From Pleurodeles waltl (taxonomy: Eukaryota > Chordata > Amphibia > Caudata > Salamandridae), in assembly GCF_031143425.1 (NCBI RefSeq), contig NC_090450.1, positions 218,809,442 through 218,873,441 of the forward strand: DNA of 64,000 bases, read 5' to 3'. Position 1 is the first letter of the stretch. The number at the start of each line of letters is the position of its first letter. The position numbers and the translations under genes are program-made. Shown piece by piece: positions 1 to 11,948 of this stretch. The notes under the pieces were generated by a model. That model saw nothing but the letters and a program-made list of their open reading frames with translations, did not search any database and was not told the origin of the DNA.

Positions 1-514
1 GAGGCTTTCTACAACCTTCAGTCTCTATCCCTGATTCTACTTTACTCGGCCAAAGTTATCTTGTTAGCTCTGTATTTGGTTTATGACAAGTGTGTGTAGT
101 GTACATTGAAAGAGGATTCATTGTAATATAAAAGAACATCTGTACAAGATGTATTCTACACATACCTGTCATATCGTCTGTGAATGCAACACCTCTGCAG
201 TTTATTTTTGTTTCATTGTGCTATGATTGACATGTAGGTAAGTGTGTTCATGGAGTAAATTAATAGACATGTGAGTACGACAGATGACAGGCATGTAGGA
301 TGTTCAATATTGTCTCTTTGGTGAAGGGGTAATAGATTATATACTTAGTCATGGGTACTATGTGTATAGTAATTGTATTATAGCCACTATTTGTCACCGC
401 CGGGATAAGTGGATAGCTTGTCGGTATGTGTACAAGATGGGTAGGTATTGACCCATTCTTTCTCTTCCAACCTCCTTCTCTCTCCACATCTATATATGTG
501 TACCTTAGCATCAT
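1..514. other. Unassigned flank, no gene seen
   Basis: AT-rich sequence without a convincing coding frame. It lies just upstream of a decayed MybB exon-3 copy, so it may be the intron of that old element, but I see no splice site or terminal repeat that proves it. Confidence 0.4.
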
Positions 515-1450
515 CTGGTGAAGGATAAGGGGCACCGGCGAGTGGGGAAGCTGCATTCCACAAGACCCAGGAGGAAGAGTCCACCAACACAAGGAGACCA
601 GTGGGACAGAGGACGAGGGGAGCACCATGGGGAAGACTGAGTCAGCTACAACATCTTCTTCAGATTCCTCCTCCAATGGCAGCTCGCTGGCGGACCCATC
701 TGGGACCAGCCCAGCATCATCTTTGTCCACCAACCCATTACCAGCACCTGCCTCCCTATATCTCCCCAACCAGTTGCCTGTGCCCGCTCACCCAGGAGGT
801 GGGGCATCTCCTTTGCTGCAGGCACCTCTGCCCCTGCCCCAGTTAGCCCTGCTGCCCTCAGTGAGGAGGCTATTGACCTCCTGAGGACCATCTTTGTGGG
901 GCAGTCAACCATTGTGAATGCCATCCAGGGACTGGCAGTCCAGATGCAGCAGAGCAATGCGTACCTGGAAGACATTCACGGTGCCTTGAATGGCCTACAG
1001 AGATTGTTTCAGGCTCTGGCCTCCTGTTTGATGGCAGCCAGTGTCCCTTCATCTTCTGTCTCCCCTCCATCTACCTGTTCCCAATCCAAGACCCCTCTCC
1101 CTCACCCATCCAGAGCACACCTACAGACCAGCATTCACCCACTACAAAAGACAAGGTGCGCAAAGACAGACACAGGTACCACAAGCGACACCACAAGCAT
1201 GCACACACACAACACACATCAGCAAACACGACAACAGACACTTCCTACACTGTCTCCCCACCACCTACTCCCTTGCAGTCACATCATCACTCACACCTGC
1301 TGTCACTGCATCATCACACCCTGATCCTGCCAACAGTCCTGTCATACCCTCAGACACCACAAGAGCAGACACACAGATACTGAGCCCACACACCACATCC
1401 GCACTTACCATGACCACCTTCACTACCACATGCAGCACTTCCACCTCACT
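515..1450 (+). pseudogene. Decayed Harbinger MybB exon 3 (copy 1, first part)
   Basis: This is a remnant of the large last exon of the MybB accessory gene, whose fuller copy lies at 13723-16039. The best-preserved part is near 860-1050. It encodes a helical stretch with the motif GQSTIVNAIQG followed by NAYLEDIHG, corresponding to GQPTIVNAIQG and NAFLEGIHS in the other copy. A Pro/Ser/Thr-rich low-complexity tail follows, then His/Thr-rich sequence. The reading frame changes several times (about 627-884 in one frame, 896-1324 in another), so no intact protein is possible. The Myb/SANT-encoding exons are not visible upstream. The copy is interrupted at 1451 by an LTR-like insert and resumes near 2890. 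The homology is seen by direct comparison within the window; function is inferred from the Harbinger context. Confidence 0.7.
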
Positions 1451-2866
1451 TGTGTTGTTGCGTGGCCACTGACCTGAAAACCAGGATGTCTGCAGGGGCA
1501 ATGAATGTTCTCCTGACCTCCTGAGGCACCTCCCCGGTGCTTCTGATCGCACCAGGAACCCCAATAGGTACCCCAAAAGAGAAGGGGATTTGGAAAAAGA
1601 GAAAAAGAAACACTGCACTCCTTTTCACCAGGTTCTTCGGGTTATGGAGGACTGTCAGTGGAGCCCCTGGAAGTTTCCTTTCTGTGATAAATTACGGTAT
1701 TGGTGAAGCTACGCAACGTTCAATAAAGCATGCGCTGGTCTCATTAAACAGCATTCAAAAAGGCATGCACTGATCTCATTAAATTTGTCTAATTTGGTTA
1801 TCACAGCACAATCATCTGGTAATATCATCAACTTGGCCCTCTTTCTCTTCTCATGGATTAATATATACAAAAGGTGATGACATCTGGATGTCTCTAAACA
1901 AATTAGGATGTTCTACAGGTCTCTTTCATGGATCTGCACTTTCACATTAGGTTTTCTATGGTAAAACTACAACATAAAACGAGTTGTAATGCCAAAAGCA
2001 AGAAAACTCACATATAGAGTATTCCTATCACTGAATTGCATAATCACTATTAACATAAAATGAATTTCAATACCAAAAGCAAGTAAACTCACACATAAAG
2101 TAATCCTAGTACTGAATTGCGTAATCACTATTAGTACAAAAAATAGTGGAAGATAGTGAAGTTCTGTCTCAGTTCTCAGTTACAAAACGATTTGTGCTAA
2201 ATCTGTTATTCAACCCTCATCAAGGCCCCCACTCATAAATCATGTCTGTGCCCTTAGAAGAGGCCTTTCAAAGTCTCAAGAAGGCTAGAGTGCAGTCAGT
2301 CTCAGTTTTCAGCTTTCACCCAAAAACAATGCGACCATAATAACATTTTACAAAAACAGATTCCAGACAGCATGCTTCACTTAGCTGACAGAAGTTTGTT
2401 CCTTCCAGAAGATCTCTGCCAAGGCTCCTCGCTGCCAGCCAGAGGGCAGCTGGTGGGACCTGGAGGGAATTTCAGAGTACACAGGGCTCTCCTTGCTAGG
2501 CAGGAAGAAAGCCAAACAAGTCATGTGCACAGCAAGAGTATTTATAGCAAGCATGACTCATGTTTTTGAAAACACCTGTTCCCTGGAGACCATGGGGGGA
2601 GTGGTGGTTGCTTGGCAACCAATAAACAAGTAAACTGACACATTTGAAAGCTGAAGGACTTGACACAGTCACATGTTTTCAACAAGCATTAGTGAAAACA
2701 ATGATATAGTGCAACAAGCATTGGTGAAAACAACTATATAGTGCAACAAGCATTGGTAAACTCAAGTACATATCATACAGTGGCAAAATCTATCCTGAAA
2801 TGCAGACAGTACAATGACGTTACAAACAACCCAGTGGTGCTAAACGCACATGATTAAAACAACACA
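1451..2866. mobile_element. LTR-like insertion splitting MybB copy 1
   Basis: The insert is bounded by the perfect 9-bp inverted repeat TGTGTTGTT / AACAACACA, giving TG...CA ends. It contains an AATAAA signal near 1720 and a tandem repeat of about 84 bp near 1968-2130, and has no coding capacity. It separates two parts of one exon-3-like copy. I could not find matching target duplications at these exact ends, so the boundaries are tentative. A solo LTR is the likeliest reading. Confidence 0.45.
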
Positions 2867-2889
2867 CCTGAGGATGTTGACAAATTAGG

Positions 2890-3610
2890 CAGAGTTGTTG
2901 GGTTCTGACAACTTGCAGCTGCCACCCCAATGTACACTCACAAATCTTCCAATCCCTCTCCCAGCATCTCTTCCTCCTCCTCCCAAGAAACACAAGCACC
3001 CTCACTCAACCACCCAACATACACCCACCACACACATTGCGCACACCTGCATCCACGTCAAGCACACCATCACGTCATACAACCACTTCCATCACCTCCA
3101 CTCTTATACCTTTTTCACATGACCGCCCATGTCCCTAAGAAATTCTTCCATGCCTCCCTTGACCAGTGCATCCACGTCCAGCACACCATCATGTCATACA
3201 ACCACTTCCTTCACCTCCACTCTTATACCTTTTTCACATGACCGCCCATGTCCCTAAGAAATTCTTCCATGCCTCCCTTGACCAGTTCTCTACTCCTGTC
3301 CCACCCCCTGTTGCCCCTAAACACCATGTCCCCCTGCCCAGCCCTTCCACCTCCCAGTCCTCCCATGGCCCCCGTACTAGTGCCCTTGCCCCTCCCCCTA
3401 CAAAGCAACCGCCCCACCCACATCTAAGATCCCTACTCCTACCCCAAAGTCCAAACACCCTCCCCTACCATCCAAACCAAAGCCTAAAGCCCCACCCCCT
3501 CCCAAACCGACCCCTCTTCCAAACCCAAAACCCACCACCACTGCCACCCCCCCACCCCTGAGGTGCCTGCCTGCCCTGTTGATGCCCCTTTCACATGGAG
3601 GCCTGTTTGC
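2890..3610 (+). pseudogene. Decayed Harbinger MybB exon 3 (copy 1, second part)
   Basis: Pro/Ser/Thr/His-rich sequence that continues the 515-1450 remnant after the insert. It corresponds to the low-complexity C-terminal part of MybB at about 15600-16050. It ends near 3560 with GAGGTGCC followed by a CTGATG-like motif that also follows MybB at 17457 and, in reverse, near 42150 and 51500. Several frames are partly open because the base composition is C-rich, so no frame can be trusted as coding. It contains a 119-bp tandem duplication. Confidence 0.55.
3050..3287. repeat. 119-bp tandem duplication
   Basis: Two adjacent units (3050-3168 and 3169-3287) are near-identical, with only a few substitutions such as CGTCA versus CGTCC. 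The duplication lies inside the MybB remnant and looks recent relative to the decay around it. Confidence 0.9.
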
Positions 3611-4930
3611 AGTCACAAGTCATGTTGGGCCTATGGAATGTGCCCTAAGTGCCTAGGGCACATTAGAACTGAGGACTAGCCGGTAGGCACATTTTGTGAA
3701 TAGTTTTTTTATTTTTTATTAAGTTAAATACATCTGCCCACAAAAATGTGGATGTCAAAGTGAAGTACTTGTCCTGGTTTCCTTCTACATGGTAGTGTGA
3801 TATCTGTGTGCTACGTTGTGTGTTGTTTGTGTGTGGGTTGTGTCTGTGTTGTTGCATACTCTGGGTAGATGACTTGTGCCGAGTGCATGTTGCGATGTGT
3901 TTGTATGCTGTCCTGTGGTATTGTATGGTAGTGATATGTGAGTCTGTGTGTATGGTGCTGCATCTGCGAATTTCTTTGTATGTTGGTTGTACGTGGCATC
4001 TCACCTGTGTCATTGTTTGGATGTCTGTTCAGTGATATTGATTGAGTGTTATTGTTAAGTACAGCTTTTTGTTTGTGCATTTGTATGGTGTTTTTCAACA
4101 TGCCTGTCTATGACTGCGTTTTTGTGTTTGTGATGTTGTCATTGTGTGATTGTGGGATGTTGTGAATAGATGTTTATGACTGTGTCGGTGGTGTGCGTTG
4201 TGCTGTGTGTATGACATGTGTCTGTTTGGCGTGGTTTGTGTGTATTTTGCGTTTATCTATTTTGTGTGTGCCTGTTTGTGTGCAGATGTGTGTGCTTGTA
4301 CGGTACGTTTGTTTGCATGTGTGTGTGGCCTTCACTGTCCATGCCAGGTGAGTGTGTTGTTTGTGGGTGTGTAATGCTGCCTTTCCCTCCAGTGTGTGCT
4401 AGGTGGGGGTCCTTACGTTTGTCATCTTCGTCATTAATCCTGAAGGTGTATGGCGAGATACAACGCTGGGAACATTTATAGTTCCGAATAGCACATTGGA
4501 TCATGAAGAACTTAAACAGGGCCAGAGCAACTATATTTGAGTCAACATATAAGTGGCTTCAAGCACCCGTCAACATTCTTGACATTTATTTAAATTCATG
4601 TTTACTAACATAGTAAAGGACTGTGCTACTCCCATTCTTGAAAAGGTTAAAGCTGAATTTAGCAACTGCTTTAAAATGCAGGTTTCCATGTCTGGAAAGA
4701 TACAAATAGTTAAAATGAACGTGACACCCAGGTTTACCTATATTTTTGGTACAATGCGCCTGATAACACCGTTACCAATGCTACGGGAAATAAACCAAGA
4801 CATTTGGAAGTCTATAGGGGTGGGAGCAGACCAAGGCTTAAAGTGTTTAGTTTGTATGCTGCAGCAACTGCAGATGAGTTGTGTGTATAACACACTGAGG
4901 CATACTAATTAGCTTCCCAGCTGGGTGAGG

Positions 4931-4932
<2 letters not shown>
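3611..4932. other. Unassigned GT-rich region, probable 3' tail of old Harbinger
   Basis: Long TGTGT-rich stretches at 3790-4330 give spurious open frames on both strands. Its position matches the non-coding 3' tail after MybB in Harb-A (about 17400-18050), but similarity is weak. No gene is seen. Confidence 0.35.
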
Positions 4933-4967
<35 letters not shown>

Positions 4968-5024
4968 AGCATGATATATTTATGTATGTGTGTGTATATA
5001 TATATATGTATATATATATACATA
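4933..5024. repeat. (TA)n microsatellite, two runs
   Basis: Uninterrupted TA dinucleotides at about 4933-4962 and an imperfect TA/GTAT run to 5024. Confidence 0.9.
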
Positions 5025-5039
5025 AACAAATGGTCTGAA

Positions 5040-5240
5040 AGAAAGTTCTGCGGCGCACTCTACTGCCGGTGCCAGTGACGAAAGGGACCACTTTTGAATT
5101 AATAATTCAAATACAAAGAGATTTACCGCACTCCAAAAGGCTGCCAAAATACAGTCTTTATTCAGAGGGTTTAGCAACTACCAACGCGTTTCGACTCAAC
5201 AAAAATCTTGTTCACGGTTAGCAAGTCCTTTCACTGTTTC
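5040..5240 (-). repeat. Interspersed repeat end with hammerhead-like core
   Basis: Read on the minus strand, 5181-5222 contains GTGAACAAG, a short self-complementary stretch, then CGAAACGCGTTGG. The CGAAAC element matches a conserved hammerhead ribozyme box, and CGAAACGCGTT is common in amphibian repeats. Penelope-like elements are known to carry hammerhead motifs in their terminal repeats. The first core box (normally CUGANGA) is imperfect here, so activity is doubtful. Confidence 0.35.
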
Positions 5241-5859
5241 TTTTAAATACTGATCATCCCGCTTGCCCATAATGAGGCATTCTGGATATCATAATCAGTA
5301 TAACCATAATAAATAATACAAAAATAGTTTGTTTGTTTTTTTAAAAGGGAAAAAGAAAAAAACATATGATGAATATATTTTAAGTGCCCAATTTCTAACT
5401 TAACACATCTGCCATGGTGGTCAATTTACTATTAATTATGACATTGAATATGTGAATTTATTCTCTGTCCTAGTAAATCAATTATACTAAGCCTTCATTG
5501 AATAGAAATAAATACCTAATATATCTATATATTTATTCCTTGAACACAGGAGAGAAAGAACAAGAATACAAAAACATGTAACTAATTATAAAATCGCGAT
5601 TTGAATGAATTATATCTCACTCCATTTAATTTTTACCTCTTTTTAAAGAATTGATATATTTTTATTGAGATCAAAGCTAAGTGCCTAACAACCTTATATC
5701 CATCATTATCTATATCAAAATATCGAATTATCGAAACCTTTTCTCTTAATGTGAACTTAAGACCAATTAGTAATACAACAAATATATAATGCAATAAATT
5801 ATATTCATATATTCCATATCAGTGACACTAGTTGTATTTTTGTTATACTAATATGTATG

Positions 5860-5904
<45 letters not shown>

Positions 5905-6099
5905 GCATACATCTTCACTTTGGTAGAATCTCTTCCACCACCAACAGCCGCACCATAGCATCTCATTACCATGCCATCGTAATGTTTCTCTCTCACTCTC
6001 ACAAAGTGCATGTAAATGAAGCACACAATCGTTCTGTGGGTTTATTTCAAGAAAGTGCTACCCCAAACAAAAGGTCAATGAATTTCGGCAAAAGCTTTC
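5241..6099. other. AT-rich unassigned sequence
   Basis: No coding frame or recognised repeat. It contains a (TA)n run at about 5864-5905. Confidence 0.6.
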
Positions 6100-6107
6100 C
6101 ACTGACC

Positions 6108-6324
6108 CAGTGGTTCCCAACCTGTGGGCCGGGGACCCCTGGGGGTCCGTAAAGCCTCCTCAGGGGGTCCGCGACTGCTTGAAAAATTTAATAATATTCG
6201 GTCCCAGCTATCAGTAATGACTCAGTGGGGGTCCCCGGGTTCCAATAATGATTCAGTGGGGGTTCCTGGGCTCCAGTATTGATAAAATGGGGGTCCACAG
6301 AAGTCAAAAGGTTGGGAATCACTG
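6108..6324 (+). mobile_element. hAT-type MITE, 217 bp
   Basis: The ends form imperfect terminal inverted repeats: CAGTGGTTCCCAACC on the left and CAGTGATTCCCAACC when the right end is read in reverse. The element is flanked on both sides by the identical 8-bp sequence CACTGACC (6100-6107 and 6325-6332). That is the target-site duplication length of hAT transposases. Its interior is a GGGGGTCC-rich sequence with internal near-repeats and no coding capacity, so it would have been mobilised in trans. Confidence 0.93.
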
Positions 6325-6509
6325 CACTGACCAATTTCCTCACAACCAATTGGTACCCGATATAGATTACTAGTCCTTCTTTGCTTTTCACCCCCTCTCA
6401 AACATCGTACTAGTTTCATGTTGTTTCACCACAGTACTGTAGGCGACATCTTAGAAGGGAGAGTCATGGTCGTATCTGAGTCTCTGATTATTTCATTTCA
6501 TTTGTGAGA

Positions 6510-7210
6510 GTCACCTAAACATTGCACTTAATGTGAAACAACATTATTCCCAACAATCGACTGTCAATCAAGTATGGTTATTTTCACCATCATATTTCAT
6601 TTGGCTGAAACCTTAAAATCATTGATGCACTCATAGACATAAACAAATATAAATAAAGTGCCTAGTGCTATGCAAAGAGTATCATAGACGCCAGCTCAAA
6701 TGGGACACTCATTGTCGTTGTGTATAGTCTCTGAATATATCATTGATGGGCATCAGCATAACATTCCACATTCCAGTTATTTCATTTGTGGGAATCAACT
6801 TAACATTACACTTAATATGAAACAACATTTTTCCCAACATCAACTATCAATCGTATTATTGGTTATTTTCACCTTCATGTTTCAGTTGCTGAAGTCTCAA
6901 GGTCATCGATCTACTCTTCAATTAAATACACATAAACAAAGTGGCTAATGCTGTGCAAACAGTATTGTGGGTGCCAGCTCCAAAGGAACAATCATTATCA
7001 TTGTGTACAGTCTCTGAATATGTCATTGATGGGCATCAGCATAACATTCCACTTGATGTGAGGCATACTTGTTCTCAACATTGACCAGTCAATCAAGTTT
7101 TGAATATTATCTTTTTATTGCTTCCTTTTGCTGTTACCTGAAGATCGAAGACACAACCATCAATTTAATGCAAATACAAATAGATAAAGTGCCTAGTGCT
7201 GTGCAAACTC
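6510..7210 (+). repeat. Diverged tandem repeat, about 240-290 bp units
   Basis: Three units are recognisable by recurring landmarks. ACTTAATGTGAAACAACA-like sequence is seen near 6525 and 6810, with a diverged version near 7048. AAAGTGCCTAGTGCT-like sequence is seen near 6655, 6937 and 7185. The third unit is shorter. No coding frame. Confidence 0.7.
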
Positions 7211-7736
7211 CCCATACACATTTATGCGTTAAATAACTTGAGTATCTAGATTGTGGCGATACACATCATAGTTATACACATTGCAAGATTGTCTAAACGG
7301 GGCATTAGGAGGGACTTAAGCTGTTTCACCGCCTCTTAAAGGAATCATAAATTATATTCAAGATTCTTCTATATCAATTTTGTGAAATTTAAAAAAGCTT
7401 TGTCAAATCCATTGGTTAATAAAGTGCCTGTAGCTAAGGTGACAAGTGCTATATCTCATACTACTTTATATGTCAGAATATTCCTAAAATATCACAACCG
7501 TGTTCTTCCCATGTCGAGTCTCATATGTAGATGTCAACAAGACTCTTAAAATATCTGAAATATTGCACACACTGAAAACTCCAGTGACAGGTGTTGTGTC
7601 TGACAGTGTCAGCGCAGTCCGGATGTATCTAAGCGGTCCTCAACCATGACCTGCACTCAACAATAATAAATTTGTGGTGTTAACCTACAGTTAAAAAATA
7701 CAGAGTTACAATTCATTGATAGATAGGAATTAAATC
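7211..7736. other. No gene seen
   Basis: AT-rich sequence between the tandem repeat and the R1 element. No supported feature except the 5-bp direct repeat AAATC at 7732-7736 that flanks R1. Confidence 0.6.
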
Positions 7737-10026
7737 TGTTAGACTTGGCATCTTTGGTGTGGTCCGCCCTGCTTTTTGCCTCTATTTCTCAGGTTGTTGG
7801 TGTGTACTGGACTATTTTTGCTGTTTTTGATACTCTTGGTACTTTACCACTGCTAAAGTGCAAGTGCTCCTATGTAAAATGTATGTGTAATTGGCTTTCC
7901 ATGATTGGCATATTTGATTTACTAGTAAGTCCCTAGCACAGTGCAATAGAGGTGCCCAGGGCCTGTAAATTAAATGCTATTAGTTGGCTTGCAGCACTGG
8001 TTGTGCCACCCACATTAGTAGCCCTGTAACCATAGCTCATACCTGCCACTGCAGTATCTGTGTGTGCAGTTTTAACCTGCCAATTCGACTTGGCAAGTGT
8101 ACCCACTTGCCAGGCCTAAACCTTCCCTTCATACACATGTATGGCATTCCTAAGGTAGCCCCATGGGCAGGGTGCAGTGTATGTTAAAGGTTAAACTTAT
8201 GTGGTTTACATGTCCTGACAGTGAAATACTAGCAAATTGAGTTTTCACTGTCACAAGGTCTATCTCTCTCATAGGTTAACAAGGGGGCTGCCTTTCAATA
8301 TCATTAAAGCGCAGTTTCCCTTTGGGAGCAGTTAGACATGAGGAGTTTGGAGTCTCTGAACTCACAATTTAAAAATACATCTTTTAGTGAAGTTGGTTTT
8401 TAGATTGTGTGTTTAAAAATGCCACTTTTAGAAAGTAGGCATTTTCTTGCTTAAACCATTCTGTGACTCTGCCAGTTTGTGGATTCCCTGCATGGGTCAG
8501 TTTGACAGTTGGGCTGTTTGCACCTCTCTCTAGACAGTGACACAAAGGGAGCTGGGGTGTAGCCTGTATATCCTGATGAGCCATCTGTACTGGGAGGCGG
8601 GGGGAATGGTCACTTACACCTGAAAGGGCTGTGCCTGCCCTCACACAATGCAGTCTCCATCCCCCTGGTGTGTGTCTGGGGCCTGGCCTGGGCAAGGAAG
8701 GATCTGACAAACAAGAGAAACTGTCCTTTGAAGTTTGCCTACTTCAAAGGCAGAAAAGGGAATAAGAAGAGCACCCAAACCCCTGAAAATGAGATCACTC
8801 TGGATTCAAGAGGAACCTCTGCCAAGGAGAAGAGCTGAAGAGCTGAGGAGAAGTGCTGCCCCTTCCTGTGATTGTGCTTTGTTAGACATTCCTGCAGTTG
8901 CTGCATCTGCCTGTGAAAGGGAACAAAGACTGAACTTTGTTGTGCATTCCTACTTGATAAGAATAGAATCTCCAAGGGCTTGAAATGTGCTTGCCTCCTG
9001 TTGTTGAAGTCTCAGGGCCATCAAAGACTTCCCCTGCCAGCACCTGGACTCTCATCTGAGACTCCTGCCCTGCCATGTGGTGCCCTATCCAGTCTCTGGG
9101 CCCTTGAAATGTGAACCTGGCAGACAAAGACTGAAAATCCATGCACAGACCACAATGCAGGGAAATTTTAGACACACCTTCAACGTCGAAAGTGATAAAC
9201 AACGCACCACTGAAATCCACACTCCGCCTGCATCGGGGCTGGAAGATCGATGCAACGCAGCTAGAGAAATGATGCGTGGCGCTCGATCACGGAAGCTGAT
9301 AATGACGCAAACCCCACGCAGTGTGGTTTTGGGGTACCATGCAACCAGATTTTCAACGCAACATCTCTGGGCACAGAAAAACAGCACAAAGTCTGCCCAG
9401 ACCTGAGGTGCCCATCAAGATCAACGTCTCGTTGTCCTGCAGAAGAGAAGAAACGACGCACGACGACCTGACCCAACCGGAAGAGGAATGACACACGGTC
9501 TCACTTGCAAATGAGAAATCGATGCATCAATAGCCTTTTCCGACGCACACTCACTCATGCGGTGTTATTTTGACTCTACCCAGGAACTTTTGCACGCTAA
9601 CAGTGTTTTTGCTGTTTCCTAAAGAATTTGATACTCTTGGGCCCTCATTACAACCCTGGCGGTAAAAGGCGGTTACCGCCGTGCAGAAGACCGCCAAAAC
9701 ACTGCCGCAGCCGCAGAATTCTGCTACAGCTATTATGACCCACATCTCGGAATCCGCCGAAATTCAGACACCCACACAACTCCGCCACACCAAAGGTCAG
9801 TGTTAAACTGGCGAAAACAAAACCTCCACCGTCACGCCAACAGAAATACGCCCACACTATCATGACCCACGAATCCACGCAGCGGTCTTCCAACCGCGGT
9901 ATTCCATTGGCGGTACACACCGCTGCGCTCAAATTACACACACATCTCCAAAACACCGCCACATTGGACAAATCGAAATACACACACCTGATACACATAC
10001 AAACACCACTCCCACACACCCAACAC

Positions 10027-10035
10027 TATATAAAA
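10027..10035 (+). promoter_or_regulatory. Putative TATA box of MybA
   Basis: TATATAAAA lies about 200 bp upstream of the MybA start codon at 10234. A matching TATAAAA occurs at the same distance upstream of MybA in Harb-B (minus strand, 54593-54587), which supports it as a real promoter element. Confidence 0.6.
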
Positions 10036-10233
10036 CACACACCCACATCACCCACAAACCCCTACGACCACAATTCACGGACGAAGGCCAGAAAGACAGA
10101 GAGCACAGCAACTGAGAACCCCACCACACAGAGGCACACAACACCATCACCCATACAACATTACACGCACAAAACACCACACACCACTACACATCAACAC
10201 TTACACCACCCCACACATCACCCACACCACCCC

Positions 10234-11755
10234 ATGTCACGCCAAAGACATCCCCGGTTTACCGAGGAGGAGCTCAGGGTCATGGTGGAGGAAATCCTAC
10301 GGGTGAAGCCATAGCTATTTGGCTCACAGGTGCAGCACACATCCATAGCAAGGAAGATAGAGCTATGGCAAAGAATCGTGGACAGGGTCAACGCTGTGGG
10401 ACAGCATCCAAGAAATCTGGAAGACATCAGGAAGAGGTGGAACGAACTACGGGGGAAGGTGCGTTCAGTGGTCACCAGGCACAACATCGCAGTACAGCGG
10501 ACTGGCAGCGGACCCCCAACTCCTCCCCCACAACTAACAACATGGGAGGAGCAAGTCTTGACCATCATGCATCCAGAGGGCCTCGGAGGAGTCGGTGGAG
10601 GAATGGACACTGGTAAGTCAAATCTCAACTATCATATCCCTCACCCTACCTGCATGCTATCACACACCCCCACCCTCACCCCCTCCCCTAACACTCCTCA
10701 CTAATGTCCTAATAACACAATCCACTCATCCCAACACCAAGCCCTGCATGACACAACTAAGCATGGTCACCCCTCACCAAAGCATGCTCACTGCACATAC
10801 CCAGAACAATCCCCTAACAATCATCACACAAACCCACACACAGGAATGCTTGCACTGGGGTACACAAACACCCACCCATTGCACACCATTACACACACAC
10901 ATGCAATAATCATGCTCTTATATCGCTGCAGGACCACTAAGGAACGTCACCACACCGGAGGGTCCAGACAACTCCACTCCACCCACAGAAGAGGCCCACA
11001 GTGACGACAGCAGCTCTGCCCTACTGGATCCTGATGACCAGCCCGGACCATCGTGGGCCTCGGGACAGTCGGTTCCCCTTGCACAGGCACAGCCCAACAC
11101 TGACTTTCCACCCTCTGGTAACACCAGCACAGCACCCACCCAGCGGGCCCATACCTCCATACCCAGGACACGTCAATCAGCGGTGTGTCCAACACTACAG
11201 GGAACCCAGGATAACCCACCACCCCAACAACAACAGGGACCTGGGGGCAGTCGTAGTGGGCACACGGTCCAGGGGACGGAGGCACAGGAACACAGGAGAA
11301 CTGGGAGGGCTGCTGTGTGACAGGGGGCGGGAAGGCCAAGGGAACCCACTATCCACAAGGCCCTCTCCTCCATCATGGGAGCATACCACCACTCCCAGGA
11401 GACGATGGCGACGGTCCTGGACAAGTTTCAGGAGACCCAGCGCCTGCAGGAGGAGCAGTATTTGGGGTTCAGGGAGGAGCTCAGAACCATCAGCTCCGCC
11501 CTGGGCACCATCGTAGGGGTGCTGAAGGACATACAAAAGACCATGAGGGACACCGTGGCACTCCAAGGGGCCCCTGACACTAGCCAGGATGATGAACTGC
11601 CCACCACCTACGCCGGCGCTAGTGAACAGGACACCCCGCCACAGGACCACCACACCAGCACCCCACCCCCTGCAGACGGACAACCACCACGCAAGCGGTC
11701 CCTGAGATCCAGGAACAGGACAGAGCAAGATGGCAAGACCCCTTCCAGGAAATGA
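10234..11755 (+). pseudogene. MybA: Harbinger Myb/SANT-like accessory protein, broken
   Basis: This is a two-exon gene for the DNA-binding partner of a Harbinger transposase. Exon 1 is 10234-10612 (379 nt), followed by a GTAAGT...GCAG intron to 10931; exon 2 is 10932-11755. The reading frame is kept across the junction. Exon 1 encodes a trihelix-like Myb/SANT domain at about residues 6-85, starting RHPRFTEEELRVMVEEI and including RIVDRVNAVGQHPR and IRKRWNELRGKVRSVV. Exon 2 encodes an acidic, Ser/Pro-rich middle, then a helical region (about 11400-11560, QEEQYLGFREELR) and a basic tail with RKRSLRSRNR that could be a nuclear localisation signal. A TAG stop at 10312 replaces a CAG codon present in the 54 kb copy. 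A second in-frame stop, TGA at 11318, is shared with that copy. MybA is convergent with the transposase. The family resembles MYPOP/NAIF1-type Myb proteins. Confidence 0.85.
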
Positions 11756-11942
11756 GAGCACCCTGATTGTCCTCCCACTGTCCCACTTTGTTACCCTGTC
11801 CATACTGAAACTGCCCCAGCTCCACTTCCTATGCCCATATGGGCAGTGCACCTGTGAGACTAATAGACTGGACACTGCCATGGACATTCCTCCACCGTCC
11901 CCCATCACCATATTACTACCCCCCTCCATATTTGGGCACTTA

Positions 11943-11948
11943 AATAAA
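11943..11948 (+). promoter_or_regulatory. Putative polyadenylation signal of MybA
   Basis: AATAAA lies 188 bp past the MybA stop codon, in the gap before the convergent transposase gene. Confidence 0.55.

Noticed and set aside
260..769. 169-codon minus-strand frame
   Set aside because: Antisense to the decayed MybB exon and to AT-rich flank; no recognisable motif and the composition is low-complexity.
2895..3561. Pro/His-rich plus-strand frames
   Set aside because: Low-complexity tail of a decayed MybB copy; open frames follow C-rich composition and the 119-bp duplication.
8384..9494. Overlapping 80-123-codon frames on both strands within R1
   Set aside because: No conserved motif, and the second R1 copy (38687-40379) does not keep the same frames.
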